Virus record (IMG/VR): IMGVR_UViG_3300010373_000113
Location: 1-28,010 of that record
Length of the DNA: 28,010 nucleotides
Source of the DNA: a virus
Direction: 5' to 3' (one strand)
In this document: positions 6,842 through 13,057 of the stretch, piece after piece
Position numbering within the stretch: the stretch's first letter is position 1
Layout of the letters: each line of letters begins with the position of its first letter
Notes under the pieces: generated by a model
Told to the model about the DNA's origin: nothing
Seen by the model: the letters and a program-made list of their open reading frames with translations, nothing else
Database searches by the model: none
Made by a program: the position numbers and the translations under genes

Positions 6842-6984
6842 TCGATCTCCGATAGCCACTGTTTCATCTGCGCGACTGCCTGTTCCAGCTTGTGCGCCGG
6901 TAGCTCGCGCTGCTCGACGCCTTGCGCGGTCTTTTCGGCCATTGCCGCGATCAGGCGTAGGTTTAGGGTGGTTTGGCCGGTCAT
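6838..6984 (-). CDS. Small hypothetical protein (48 aa)
   Basis: Reads MTGQTTLNLRLIAAMAEKTA then QGVEQRELPAHKLEQAVAQMKQWLSEIE, a soluble, largely helical 48-residue protein. The start at 6984 has GAGGAA eight bases upstream; the longer frame to 7032 is inside the neighbouring methyltransferase-like gene. Its stop overlaps the next gene start (ATGATGA). Unknown function. Confidence 0.55.
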   Translation of the reverse strand: MTGQTTLNLRLIAAMAEKTAQGVEQRELPAHKLEQAVAQMKQWLSEIE

Positions 6985-6995
6985 ATCGGGTTCCT

Positions 6996-7580
6996 CTATG
7001 CGGCAGCTTGTGAAAGAAGGTCGCCGCCCCATTGGTCGGCCATTGCAAGGGCGATCCCGTCGTATGTCTTTGAGCGCTCGCGCGCGCGTTCCGGGCCGGG
7101 CGACATCTTGTGAATCCTGTCGGCGCGGCCGTCAACAATCTCTGTGGGCACCAGCAACGGCATACCTTTCAGCCATAGGCACGTCGCCTTCGTCTCGCCA
7201 TGGCCGAACTGCCATGGCTGGATCACTTGGTCTGGCTTGCGGTACAGCGAACTGATGATCGACACCGGCTGCTCGAAGCACGTCCGGGGGATGTGCGCAG
7301 ACCGGCGCATGAGTTTCATGAAGAACGCAACGCCTGCCGCCTGCCGTCCGTCCATCCACTTTTCCGCAAAGTGCCGCGCGCCACTGACTGACGTATGAGT
7401 GCATGGCGGGTGGAAGATGGCGAGATCCCACGGATAGTCGATCACGTCGAAAATATCGCCCTCGTAGTGCGGGCCGCGCGATCGCGTCGGCATCAGGTCG
7501 CACGAGAGAACCTTGTGGCCGCGTGCGGCGAATGCATCTCGCACGGTTCCGGATTCTTCGCAGCCGATAAGCACGTTCAT
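6996..7580 (-). CDS. Cytosine DNA methyltransferase-like protein
   Basis: A 194-residue protein starting MNVLIGCEESGTVRDAFAARG, an AdoMet-binding type motif I as in C5 cytosine methyltransferases. D28 (SCDLMP) matches the ribose-binding acid, and IFHPPCTHTS has the PPC catalytic Cys60 (motif IV). TCFEQP (101-105) stands where the ENV/ENP motif VI is expected. A later FGHGETKATCLWLKG segment is typical of the short phage version of this family. It may modify phage DNA against restriction. At under 200 residues it lacks an obvious target-recognition domain, so activity is uncertain. The ATG at 7580 is preferred over 7640, which runs into upstream sequence. Confidence 0.72.
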   Translation of the reverse strand: MNVLIGCEESGTVRDAFAARGHKVLSCDLMPTRSRGPHYEGDIFDVIDYPWDLAIFHPPCTHTSVSGARHFAEKWMDGRQAAGVAFFMKLMRRSAHIPRTCFEQPVSIISSLYRKPDQVIQPWQFGHGETKATCLWLKGMPLLVPTEIVDGRADRIHKMSPGPERARERSKTYDGIALAMADQWGGDLLSQAAA

Positions 7581-7654
7581 ATCAGTCTCGAAAAAGCGGG
7601 GCCGGTCCTGCGCCCCTTCAAACACACACGCGGAGATCACCGCGCGTTCGGGGG

Positions 7655-8161
7655 TTACGCTGCAAGCGAACGCTGCTTCTCGCTAGGCGGCTTCAGGCTC
7701 AACTCGGTTTCAAGCTGGAGCAAGTGATCGATCTTTCCCTGATCGGTCGCGCTCGGGTGCGCAACAGCCTTGAACTTCGTGATGACCGTTCCGCCATCCT
7801 TGCAATCGAACGTGAAGCCGCCGAGATCGACGCCATCCAGTACGATGTCCTGCTTCCCGCTCGCGCCGACGTGCAGATGCAATTCATAGCCAGCGCCTTC
7901 CCATTCGAACTTGAGCGGCATCCCGAGCTTCGGAAACTTCAGGCACGTCAGGCCGCCCATTTCGTCGTCGACAAGAAACGTAGGCCGCTCGTCGTGGCTA
8001 TATAGCGCGTGGCGAAGCTGAGAATCGAACTCGGACAGGACAAGATTCGTGCTGCTCATTTCGAATGTGACGCAGCAGGCCGCAACGCGCGTGCTTCCGC
8101 GCAGTTCGGACAGGACGGTAACAGCGACGATTCGGGCTTTCGAGTGGAACAGAGAGAACAT
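7655..8161 (-). CDS. Hypothetical protein of recombination block
   Basis: A 168-residue protein with strong ribosome site AAGGAG seven bases from the ATG. It is beta-rich in the middle (LTCLKFPKLGMPLKFEWEGAGYELHLHVG, then IVLDGVDLGGFTFDCKDGGTVITKFKAVAH), suggesting a compact beta fold, and ends in a charged helix. It lies two genes downstream of the YqaJ/RecT pair and could take part in phage recombination or early control, but no family is recognised. Confidence 0.65.
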   Translation of the reverse strand: MFSLFHSKARIVAVTVLSELRGSTRVAACCVTFEMSSTNLVLSEFDSQLRHALYSHDERPTFLVDDEMGGLTCLKFPKLGMPLKFEWEGAGYELHLHVGASGKQDIVLDGVDLGGFTFDCKDGGTVITKFKAVAHPSATDQGKIDHLLQLETELSLKPPSEKQRSLAA

Positions 8162-8182
8162 TTTTTCTCCTTCGTGGGATGG

Positions 8183-8428
8183 TTAGGCGGTGGGTATTCC
8201 GCGCTCGTCGAACTGCAAGCGGTTTTCGGGAGACGTCTGGTACTTGTCCTCGTGCTCGGTGTATTCCTCGACCGTCTGCATCGTGTAATGCGGAGTCCCG
8301 AGCTTGGGATGCGTGAGCGCAGCTATCTGGCCTAGCATTTCATCCCACGCGAGACGATCGGCGGTGCGGCCGTTCTCGGTGACTGCATAGCCTTGGTCAT
8401 TTGCGAAAGTGATAGTGATTTGGCGCAT
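8183..8428 (-). CDS. Small hypothetical protein
   Basis: An 81-residue protein, MRQITITFANDQGYAVTENG at the start, then a helical part and TPHYTMQTVEEYTEHEDKYQ. The beginning looks like two beta strands. Its start overlaps the exonuclease stop (TAATG), so it is coupled to the YqaJ-type gene. No function recognised. Confidence 0.62.
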   Translation of the reverse strand: MRQITITFANDQGYAVTENGRTADRLAWDEMLGQIAALTHPKLGTPHYTMQTVEEYTEHEDKYQTSPENRLQFDERGIPTA

Positions 8429-9108
8429 TACGCAGCCCTCGCTTCAAGTTGCTCGATCATCGACTGCGCTTCCTGCTCAAACTGAAGCAGACCCGGCAAC
8501 AGCACCTTGTCGATGTACTCGTTGTCGCGCTCGATGCGCTGATGGAACAGCCGGAATCGCGCGGCGACGCGCGGGTCGTATGAGACGAATTCCCACCAGA
8601 GGCGACCGGTCACGAGCATGCAGCCCTGAACCTGCGGCTTGTGTTCTTCGGGCATGCCGCAGAGCCACGTGTTGATGTGCACGGCTTCATCCATTGGGCA
8701 CTTCGATTCGTAGCCGCCATCTGCGCCTATGAGACCGTCCGGCGAGCATCCGATGAACGGATACTTGGGATGAGTCACGAAGTGTCCAGGCAGAACGATG
8801 TAGCCGGTCTCCAGTTCGAACACTTCCTTGCCGAACGACTCAACATCAGAGCCCCAGCGCGTGGCATAGCCGCCGACTTCATGCGTCGGTGCGAGCGAAA
8901 GGCGCTCGAACACGATCTCGCGCATGTACTTGTTGCGTGCCGCGGTCGAAGTCGACAACTTCGGTTGACCCTTGCGCGGCCCTGACTTGAACACTTCGCC
9001 AGGCTGAACGTCGGTCAGGGCTATAGCGTCGCCGAAACGCGATGCAGTGATCTTGCCGGCGCGCGCCAGACGCCATGCGTCGGTTCCTTGCTCGATCACG
9101 TCACTCAT
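8428..9108 (-). CDS. YqaJ-type viral exonuclease (lambda Exo-like)
   Basis: About 226 residues. The N-terminal EQGTDAWRLARAGKITASRFGDA is the opening signature of YqaJ/lambda exonuclease proteins. The nuclease core appears as IGCSPDGLIGADGGYESKCP, i.e. the D...ExK metal-binding motif of the PD-(D/E)xK fold, and later QVQGCMLVTGRLWWEFVSYDP supplies the usual C-terminal core strand. It resects double-strand ends 5' to 3' to make ssDNA for the annealing partner encoded just upstream (RecT). The ATG at 9108 with AAGG upstream is preferred to the GTG at 9117. It overlaps recT by 8 nt. Confidence 0.9.
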   Translation of the reverse strand: MSDVIEQGTDAWRLARAGKITASRFGDAIALTDVQPGEVFKSGPRKGQPKLSTSTAARNKYMREIVFERLSLAPTHEVGGYATRWGSDVESFGKEVFELETGYIVLPGHFVTHPKYPFIGCSPDGLIGADGGYESKCPMDEAVHINTWLCGMPEEHKPQVQGCMLVTGRLWWEFVSYDPRVAARFRLFHQRIERDNEYIDKVLLPGLLQFEQEAQSMIEQLEARAA

Positions 9109-9865
9109 TTCCGGCACCTTCAGATTCGCCTGTAAGCGTCTTGAGGCGCTTCAGTTCGTCCGGGCCGATTGCCTTGCGGTCTTCCTTCGACATGCGTCCC
9201 CAGGCGTTTGCAAGAGGCTCTGAACCGCCTTCCTTGGCGACTAGCTCAAGGTCGGCAATCATGCTCAGCAAACGGTCGTCGCGCTCGGCAGGTTTCGGCA
9301 GAGCAGCGGCGGCGATCTCAGCGCCCGATACATGGCGCGATGGCGTAATGTCTTTCTCGCCAGCAGGGAAATCCATCACTTCTTCGGCGAGCTGGATGCC
9401 CTTCAGCACGTCGGCGAAGTTGTCGCGAATGGCAAACGAGCGCGCGCGCATCTTCTTCATGCGCTGGGGATATTGAGACCACGGTCCCTGCTTTCCGCTC
9501 AAGCCAGCTTTTTGCGCCTCGGCATCGCCAAAGCGCTGAATATCTTCCGGCTTGCCGCGGCGCTTCACCTTGCAGAAGGCAGTGCCGTTTTCTTCCCACT
9601 CGTCGATGTACTCGCAGAGCGGCGAGGCGAGCACCAGAGCCATCACAGCGTCTCCCCAAAGGGAAGGGCGACCGTTGATAACGGCAATGTTCTGCATGGC
9701 CTGCATGGGCTTTAAACCAAGCTCCATGCCCCATTGAATCGCGACTAGAACATTGCCCGGCTTGCCGATGAAATCCTTCGGAACGATGCTTGAATCAGCG
9801 AGGATTTCGGCGAGCTTCATGGCTTCGTCGAGGCTCTTGGGCGACAGGTCTACGAGGTCATTCAT
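9101..9865 (-). CDS. recT: RecT-family ssDNA annealing protein
   Basis: A 254-residue protein with the RecT core: AMKLAEILADSSIVPKDFIGKPGNVLVAIQWGMELGLKPMQAMQNIAVINGRPSLWGDAVMALV, where 'GLxPxxAxxnIxvIxGRPxxwxDxxxALV' is diagnostic. RMKKMRARSFAIRDNFADVLKGI is the second conserved block. The C-terminal ~80 residues are variable and charged. It coats ssDNA and promotes strand annealing with the exonuclease encoded downstream, as in Red/RecET systems. The start has GGAG eight bases upstream and is the only good one. Confidence 0.93.
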   Translation of the reverse strand: MNDLVDLSPKSLDEAMKLAEILADSSIVPKDFIGKPGNVLVAIQWGMELGLKPMQAMQNIAVINGRPSLWGDAVMALVLASPLCEYIDEWEENGTAFCKVKRRGKPEDIQRFGDAEAQKAGLSGKQGPWSQYPQRMKKMRARSFAIRDNFADVLKGIQLAEEVMDFPAGEKDITPSRHVSGAEIAAAALPKPAERDDRLLSMIADLELVAKEGGSEPLANAWGRMSKEDRKAIGPDELKRLKTLTGESEGAGNE

Positions 9866-9906
9866 TTAAGGCTCCATTGCCCGAGACTCAGCCGGGCGGT
9901 AGATGG

Positions 9907-10053
9907 TTAAGTTGCTCTTTCGTGAAAAGCCTGCACAACGCTCGGCGGGTCCGCGGGGATGCAAGTTAGAACGATGACGACGATCAGCAGATAGCCCGCG
10001 AGGATCGAAAGCAGCGGGTGGCGCTCGCTGAAGCGGTTCAGCCGGCGGATCAT
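9907..10053 (-). CDS. Small single-TM membrane protein (48 aa)
   Basis: A short gene found by reading the minus strand. The start ATG at 10053 overlaps the stop of the upstream gene (ATGA) and the TAA is at 9909-9907. The product begins MIRRLNRFSERHPLLSILAG, then YLLIVVIVLTCIP, giving one hydrophobic segment after a basic N-terminus (inside-positive). It fills the gap upstream of recT. Function unknown; small membrane proteins in early-left regions sometimes alter the host envelope or exclude other phages. Confidence 0.55.
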   Translation of the reverse strand: MIRRLNRFSERHPLLSILAGYLLIVVIVLTCIPADPPSVVQAFHERAT

Positions 10054-10226
10054 TTCACGCTGCCATACGGCTTCGCACGCCGCTGCACGCGATTCGCCGG
10101 GGCCAGCAGATACCGATCGCCGAGCGCCTCTTTCGCGCGTGCCAATCGTTCCTCATGGCTGTCCACGTAGTCGAACATTTCGCGGAGCATCTTCTGGCGC
10201 TGCTCGGTGTAGTGATCGTTCAGCAT
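10050..10226 (-). CDS. Small hypothetical protein (58 aa)
   Basis: MLNDHYTEQRQKMLREMFDY at the start, then helical, charged sequence and a basic end (ANRVQRRAKPYGSVK). The ATG at 10226 follows CGAGGCATAC; the frame is open further to 10397 but that part belongs to neighbours in other frames. It overlaps the genes on both sides by a few bases, as expected in this compact operon. Unknown function. Confidence 0.55.
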   Translation of the reverse strand: MLNDHYTEQRQKMLREMFDYVDSHEERLARAKEALGDRYLLAPANRVQRRAKPYGSVK

Positions 10227-10345
10227 GTATGCCTCGCGGAAAACAGAATCAGGATGATGGTGACGATGCCCATCGCGGCGAGGCCAGCGAGAAAGCCATA
10301 TGCGTGGTCCATGCCGCGAAGGTCGCGATCGGTGATCTGTTTCAT
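10220..10345 (-). CDS. Small single-TM membrane protein (41 aa)
   Basis: MKQITDRDLRGMDHAYGFLA then GLAAMGIVTIILILFSARHTC: a 41-residue protein with one strong C-terminal membrane segment and a Cys as last residue. The start overlaps the upstream stop by ATGA and the stop overlaps the next start region. It was chosen because coupling on both sides is exact. Unknown function. Confidence 0.5.
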   Translation of the reverse strand: MKQITDRDLRGMDHAYGFLAGLAAMGIVTIILILFSARHTC

Positions 10346-10665
10346 GATTGGCCGCCGGTGGCTTTGGCGACGATGGCCTGAAGGTCTTCGCACACAATCT
10401 GTTCTCCCCATGAGTTATCGCGCGTGGAAAGAAACTTGATAGTCTCGATCGCTTCTTTTAGCGCTTCGAGCATCTCTGGCGCGGCGGCGATCAGGCGGGC
10501 GTTATGCACAGCTTCATCGTCAGTCGGAAAGAAAGCGCTGCCGGTATATCCGCTTGATGAGCCAACGATCACGTTCGTCTCGCCGAGGAAGTCGTATTGC
10601 TTGACGATCTTCGGCGACTCGCTGCTGATGCCCCATGGCCCCGGCGTGTGCTTGATCTCGCTCAT
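10342..10665 (-). CDS. HTPGPW-type conserved phage protein
   Basis: A 107-residue protein beginning MSEIKHTPGPWGISSESPKI and containing EAVHNARLIAAAPEMLEALK. The paired motifs 'HTPGPW' near the N-terminus and 'NARLIAAAPELLEAL' near the C-terminus define a very common family in proteobacterial phages whose function is still unknown. The ATG at 10665 is chosen because HTPGPW begins within a few residues of the start in this family. Confidence 0.82.
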   Translation of the reverse strand: MSEIKHTPGPWGISSESPKIVKQYDFLGETNVIVGSSSGYTGSAFFPTDDEAVHNARLIAAAPEMLEALKEAIETIKFLSTRDNSWGEQIVCEDLQAIVAKATGGQS

Positions 10666-10667
10666 TC

Positions 10668-11036
10668 TCAGTGCTCCCACGAAGCAAGTTCGCGATCAAT
10701 CTTGGTCATCCAGTCCTGCGCAATAACCTCTGAATCCTGCTCGATAAAAAGATGAATCAGCGCGCGCGCCATGATCCCGACGACGGCCATCTCACCGGCC
10801 AGCACGTGAGCCCGCATGACGCCTGCAGCGCCTTCTGTGATGCTCTGAAGGCCGCACACGATGTCTATGGGAGCCATTTCTGCCATGCGCTTCACGATCA
10901 GTTCCTGCGTGCGCGCGGCGATCATTTCGTCCCTCGACTCTTCAGAATCAATCGCGTTGTCGAGCTTGGCCTTGGCGCGGTCGGTGGCGAATTCGGTCAT
11001 CGCGGTCGCTTGCTTGGCGCAGTAGAGAGTGCTCAT
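10668..11036 (-). CDS. Hypothetical early protein
   Basis: A 122-residue, mostly helical protein (MSTLYCAKQATAMTEFATDR at the start; RTQELIVKRMAEMAPIDIVCGL; GVMRAHVLAGEMAVVGIMARALIHLFIEQ). The central part is moderately hydrophobic but looks more like an amphipathic core than a TM. It starts with ATGA overlap on the upstream gene. No family recognised. Confidence 0.6.
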   Translation of the reverse strand: MSTLYCAKQATAMTEFATDRAKAKLDNAIDSEESRDEMIAARTQELIVKRMAEMAPIDIVCGLQSITEGAAGVMRAHVLAGEMAVVGIMARALIHLFIEQDSEVIAQDWMTKIDRELASWEH

Positions 11037-11230
11037 GATTGGGCTCCGTCTTGAATGCGAACCGTAAATCCGACATGCGATGGATCTTTTGCAACACCGT
11101 TCGACATCATGTAATCGATGTCTGCCGTACCTGTTCCTTCGTTGTGGCAGTTCAGGAAAAGGCGTTCGATTTCTTCGATCGTTGCCGGCCGGTTTGCTTC
11201 GTCATTGAAGACGTAGAGACGGATGCTCAT
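11033..11230 (-). CDS. Small hypothetical protein (65 aa)
   Basis: MSIRLYVFNDEANRPATIEE then IERLFLNCHNEGTGTADIDYM and GFTVRIQDG; mixed alpha/beta small protein. It starts 2 nt after the next upstream gene ends and overlaps the downstream gene by ATGA. Unknown function. Confidence 0.55.
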   Translation of the reverse strand: MSIRLYVFNDEANRPATIEEIERLFLNCHNEGTGTADIDYMMSNGVAKDPSHVGFTVRIQDGAQS

Positions 11231-11232
11231 GT

Positions 11233-11373
11233 TCAGCCTCCCTCGCGTTCGTCGGCAACACCCTCGGCAATCAGGTTCATTGCCACTTCCTGCAACAGGT
11301 GAGAGGTAAGGGTTCCTGCGCCGCCCTGAGACAAGCGGACAAGCTCGATAAGGTCAAGTGCTAGGAGGGACAT
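11233..11373 (-). CDS. Small hypothetical protein (46 aa)
   Basis: MSLLALDLIELVRLSQGGAG, then TLTSHLLQEVAMNLIAEGVADEREGG: 46 residues, helical and partly hydrophobic, no clear TM. The ATG at 11373 has GTGAG upstream; the frame is open to 11637 but that part overlaps the secreted-protein gene in another frame. Unknown function. Confidence 0.45.
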   Translation of the reverse strand: MSLLALDLIELVRLSQGGAGTLTSHLLQEVAMNLIAEGVADEREGG

Positions 11374-11380
11374 GGCGATC

Positions 11381-11686
11381 TCACTTGCCCGCGTAGGGCG
11401 TGAATTCAGCTTTCTGGAACTGGCGCATCTCGCTTTCGGGATACGGCTGGAAGTTGTCGACCGCCGACGTGCGCAGATACCAGTCGCCGTATGAGCTGCC
11501 GTTTCCGCTCTGGCCGCCTGCCGCGGATGCCGATGACGAAGCGCTAGACGAGCCGCCAAAGGCACCGGCCGCCGCTCCAACAGCGCCGTTATTCCCGCCG
11601 CCGTGATGACCGTGATTAGCCGATGCCGTCGCTGCATTGGCCGAAGCGGCCATGGCGAAGAGAAGGATTGCGATGAACGATTTCAT
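11381..11686 (-). CDS. Secreted Gly/Ser-rich small protein with Sec signal peptide
   Basis: A 101-residue protein. Residues 1-19 (MKSFIAILLFAMAASANAA) form a textbook Sec signal peptide with a likely cut after ANA. The mature start has a His-rich patch (NHGHHGGG) that might bind metal, then a low-complexity Gly/Ser/Ala region, and ends YGDWYLRTSAVDNFQPYPES and MRQFQKAEFTPYAGK. AGGGAA lies before the ATG at 11686. It is unusual for an early lambdoid operon to encode a periplasmic or secreted protein; superinfection exclusion or envelope modification is possible but unproven. It overlaps the upstream tiny membrane gene by ATGA. Confidence 0.68.
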   Translation of the reverse strand: MKSFIAILLFAMAASANAATASANHGHHGGGNNGAVGAAAGAFGGSSSASSSASAAGGQSGNGSSYGDWYLRTSAVDNFQPYPESEMRQFQKAEFTPYAGK

Positions 11687-11814
11687 GATTTTTTCCCTGC
11701 GTAGTAGACGAACAAGAGAGCAGCACCGAACGGCCCGAAGATGCTGAAAATCAGCGCCCAAAATGCCAGGCCAATCACAAGGGCGATCAGTGACGCAATT
11801 ACTTCTGAGAACAT
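11683..11814 (-). CDS. Tiny membrane protein (43 aa)
   Basis: MFSEVIASLIALVIGLAFWA then LIFSIFGPFGAALLFVYYAGKKS: almost entirely hydrophobic, enough for two short membrane segments, ending in a basic tail. GAGG lies seven bases before the ATG. The stop overlaps the secreted-protein start (ATGA), so the two are likely translated together and may act together at the envelope. Too short for most gene finders. Confidence 0.55.
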   Translation of the reverse strand: MFSEVIASLIALVIGLAFWALIFSIFGPFGAALLFVYYAGKKS

Positions 11815-11822
11815 GGCCGGCC

Positions 11823-11942
11823 TCAATAAGAGCCAGCGATCAGGACTTGCGCGAGGGCGCGCATTTCGCCCCAGACATCGGCGAAGTCATCCAGATCGGG
11901 TGAGTGGAGAAGTCGGAACAGGTTGTAGGCGGTGGCGGACAT
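11823..11942 (-). CDS. First gene of leftward operon, 39-aa hypothetical protein
   Basis: MSATAYNLFRLLHSPDLDDF then ADVWGEMRALAQVLIAGSY, a helical 39-residue protein. It is the first open frame downstream of the leftward promoter, starting ~42 nt from its -10, with GTGAG before the ATG. In lambda this position holds the antiterminator N, but this protein is not Arg-rich, so there is no support for an N function. Confidence 0.4.
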   Translation of the reverse strand: MSATAYNLFRLLHSPDLDDFADVWGEMRALAQVLIAGSY

Positions 11943-11983
11943 GGCGGGCTCACAGGGTTGGGGTTTGCTGCTGCTGTGATTGA

Positions 11984-12012
11984 AGATTAGTCCACGCTAA
12001 ACCATTGGTCAA
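11984..12012 (-). promoter_or_regulatory. Leftward early promoter (PL-like)
   Basis: On the minus strand a -35 TTGACC (12012-12007) and a -10 TAATCT (11989-11984) are separated by exactly 17 bp. It faces the leftward operon whose first ATG is at 11942. A GTTTAG half site (GGTTTAG, 12003-11997) lies in the spacer and AGTTTAG (12026-12020) just upstream of the -35, the same half site seen at the repressor/PR region, so repression by the phage repressor is expected. Confidence 0.72.
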
Positions 12013-12019
12013 GTGGAAA

Positions 12020-12026
12020 CTAAACT
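12020..12026 (-). promoter_or_regulatory. Candidate operator half site AGTTTAG near PL
   Basis: AGTTTAG on the minus strand, 8 bp upstream of the PL -35. Matches copies at 12681-12687 (+) and 12738-12732 (-) and, with one change, 12003-11997 (-). Confidence 0.4.
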
Positions 12027-12048
12027 GATCGGCGAGAAATTTGTAACA

Positions 12049-12064
12049 GCCCCGAGGTCGGGGC
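12049..12064 (-). terminator. GC-rich hairpin after repressor operon
   Basis: GCCCCGAGGTCGGGGC forms a 6-bp GC stem with a 4-nt loop, 13 nt downstream of the last gene of the repressor operon (stop at 12077). The following minus-strand bases (TGTTACAAATTT) have only a weak U-rich run, so it is a modest intrinsic terminator. It would separate repressor transcripts from the PL operon. Confidence 0.5.
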
Positions 12065-12076
12065 CGTGTGGGAGGT

Positions 12077-12259
12077 TCAGTGGCAGTAGGTGGTGATGAC
12101 GCGAACGGCCATCAGAAGGTGGTGCGCGAGTTCGTTAAGCAGGGCTTCGGTCTCCTCGCGGCCTGGCGGTAGTTTCAGCTTGTTCGGTGTAACGCTCTTA
12201 CGTGATCTGTACGAATCAAGATCGATGATCCGGTCACTTTCTTCGGCGCTTGACTGCAT
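12077..12259 (-). CDS. Small hypothetical protein co-transcribed with repressor
   Basis: About 60 residues, MQSSAEESDRIIDLDSYRSR at the start, then PNKLKLPPGREETEALLNELAHHLLMAV. The ATG at 12259 follows GAGGG; a second ATG at 12283 would add eight residues but has a weak site. It overlaps the repressor gene by ~26 nt and is expressed with it in the lysogen. It could be a lysogenic accessory (immunity or exclusion) protein, but nothing is recognised. Confidence 0.55.
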   Translation of the reverse strand: MQSSAEESDRIIDLDSYRSRKSVTPNKLKLPPGREETEALLNELAHHLLMAVRVITTYCH

Positions 12260-12674
12260 GGGATGGACCCTCGTTTGTTGCATTGCTCAGTTGCTGCTCG
12301 GCCCTCCGGAAATCATCGATCCCGGATGAATCATTCTGCGACGTTGGCAATGAGTTAGCAACTTGCAGGATTCCAGTGATCATCGGGAACATTTTACGGG
12401 CCGGATCGCTAATGGCGTCCAGACGGGAAATCCACTGAATGAGGTTCAGCGCTTCGGCGGTAAGAGGCACCTTTTGCCCTGTAATCGACGAATCGGATAT
12501 GCCATCCAGATATCCGTCCCCCATTCCGTAGTCACGTTCAAGCCGGCGCGCGACGCGCTCGCCAAATGAACTCCCTCCTTTCAGCTGTGAGAACAGGCTT
12601 TTCTCAGCTGGCGGGACGGAATGCGTTTCTAGCCAACGCGCGAGGTTGGCCCGTCTGGTTTCTTGAATGTCCAT
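12234..12674 (-). CDS. Phage repressor-like HTH protein lacking a peptidase domain
   Basis: A 146-residue protein. Residues ~6-58 (RRANLARWLETHSVPPAEKSLFSQLKGGSSFGERVARRLERDYGMGDGYLD) match the N-terminal DNA-binding domain of CI-type repressors, with the characteristic 'SSFGExxARRLExxxGMxxGxLD' ending. The rest has no S24 peptidase Ser/Lys motif and is far shorter than a CI protein, so RecA-stimulated self-cleavage is not expected. The gene diverges from the Cro-like gene, the standard repressor position. It has no ribosome site, and its -10 lies 6 bp before the ATG, so its mRNA is probably leaderless like lambda cI from PRM. Confidence 0.78.
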   Translation of the reverse strand: MDIQETRRANLARWLETHSVPPAEKSLFSQLKGGSSFGERVARRLERDYGMGDGYLDGISDSSITGQKVPLTAEALNLIQWISRLDAISDPARKMFPMITGILQVANSLPTSQNDSSGIDDFRRAEQQLSNATNEGPSHAVKRRRK

Positions 12675-12680
12675 GAGTAG

Positions 12681-12709
12681 AGTTTAGTGTTTTGTGAATT
12701 AGCATTCAC
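12681..12709 (-). promoter_or_regulatory. Repressor promoter (PRM-like), probably leaderless
   Basis: Minus strand: -10 TAAACT (12686-12681), 17-bp spacer, weak -35 GTGAAT (12709-12704). The -10 ends 6 bp before the repressor ATG (12674), so transcription would start at or next to the A of ATG. A weak -35 is typical of maintenance promoters that need activation. The AGTTTAG half site (12681-12687) overlaps this -10. Confidence 0.55.
12694..12709. promoter_or_regulatory. Inverted repeat GTGAAT-N4-ATTCAC, candidate operator
   Basis: GTGAATTAGCATTCAC is a perfect 6-bp inverted repeat with a 4-bp spacer. It abuts the rightward -35 (12710) and contains the leftward -35, the place where an operator can repress one promoter and touch the other. 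Confidence 0.5.
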
Positions 12710-12738
12710 TTGACTACAGGTTTAATAGCTCCTAAACT
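12710..12738 (+). promoter_or_regulatory. Rightward early promoter (PR-like)
   Basis: -35 TTGACT (12710-12715), exact 17-bp spacer, -10 TAAACT (12733-12738), about 33 nt before the GTG of the Cro-like gene. It drives the rightward regulators and replication genes. Confidence 0.75.
12720..12737. promoter_or_regulatory. Inverted repeat GTTTA-N8-TAAAC in PR, candidate operator
   Basis: GTTTAATAGCTCCTAAAC has 5-bp arms and lies in the PR spacer and -10. One arm extended is AGTTTAG, shared with the PRM and PL copies. A protein bound here would block PR. Confidence 0.5.
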
Positions 12739-12771
12739 GCATCCATACCCAACCTCCCACAAGGTGCAGAC

Positions 12772-13008
12772 GTGGACTTGAGAACCTATTTCGTCAGCGA
12801 GCGCGGGGCGGCCAAGAAGCTTGCCGAAGCGCTCGGGATTTCGCCTTCCTACCTGTCGCAGATGAGCAGCGGCATCACGCCCGTCTCACCAGAACGAGCC
12901 GTCCTGATCGAGAAATCGACCGGTGGCGCGGTGACTCGGCGCGACCTGTTCCCTGATAGCTGGGAACGGATCTGGCCTGAACTGAAAGAACAATCCGCAG
13001 CGGCATAG
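12772..13008 (+). CDS. Cro/YdaS-like transcriptional regulator
   Basis: A 78-residue protein, MDLRTYFVSERGAAKKLAEA then LGISPSYLSQMSSGITPVSPERAVLIEKSTGGAVTRRDLFPDSWERIWPEL. The HTH is AAKKLAEALGISPSYLSQMSSG, and the tail 'ERAxxIEkxTxGxVtRrdLfPdxWxxiWPEL' is characteristic of the YdaS/Cro-type family found opposite phage repressors. The start is a GTG at 12772 with AAGGTG upstream. It is the first gene of the rightward operon and should repress the repressor promoter during lytic growth, by analogy with Cro. Confidence 0.85.
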   Translation: MDLRTYFVSERGAAKKLAEALGISPSYLSQMSSGITPVSPERAVLIEKSTGGAVTRRDLFPDSWERIWPELKEQSAAA

Positions 13009-13057
13009 ACCGTCCCTTCGACTCCCTAGGACCGAGGGGACCCTCTTGAGGCTCATC

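Noticed and set aside
11823-11942. Lambda N-type antiterminator
   Set aside because: The first gene of the leftward operon is not Arg-rich and no boxB-like hairpin was seen in its leader.
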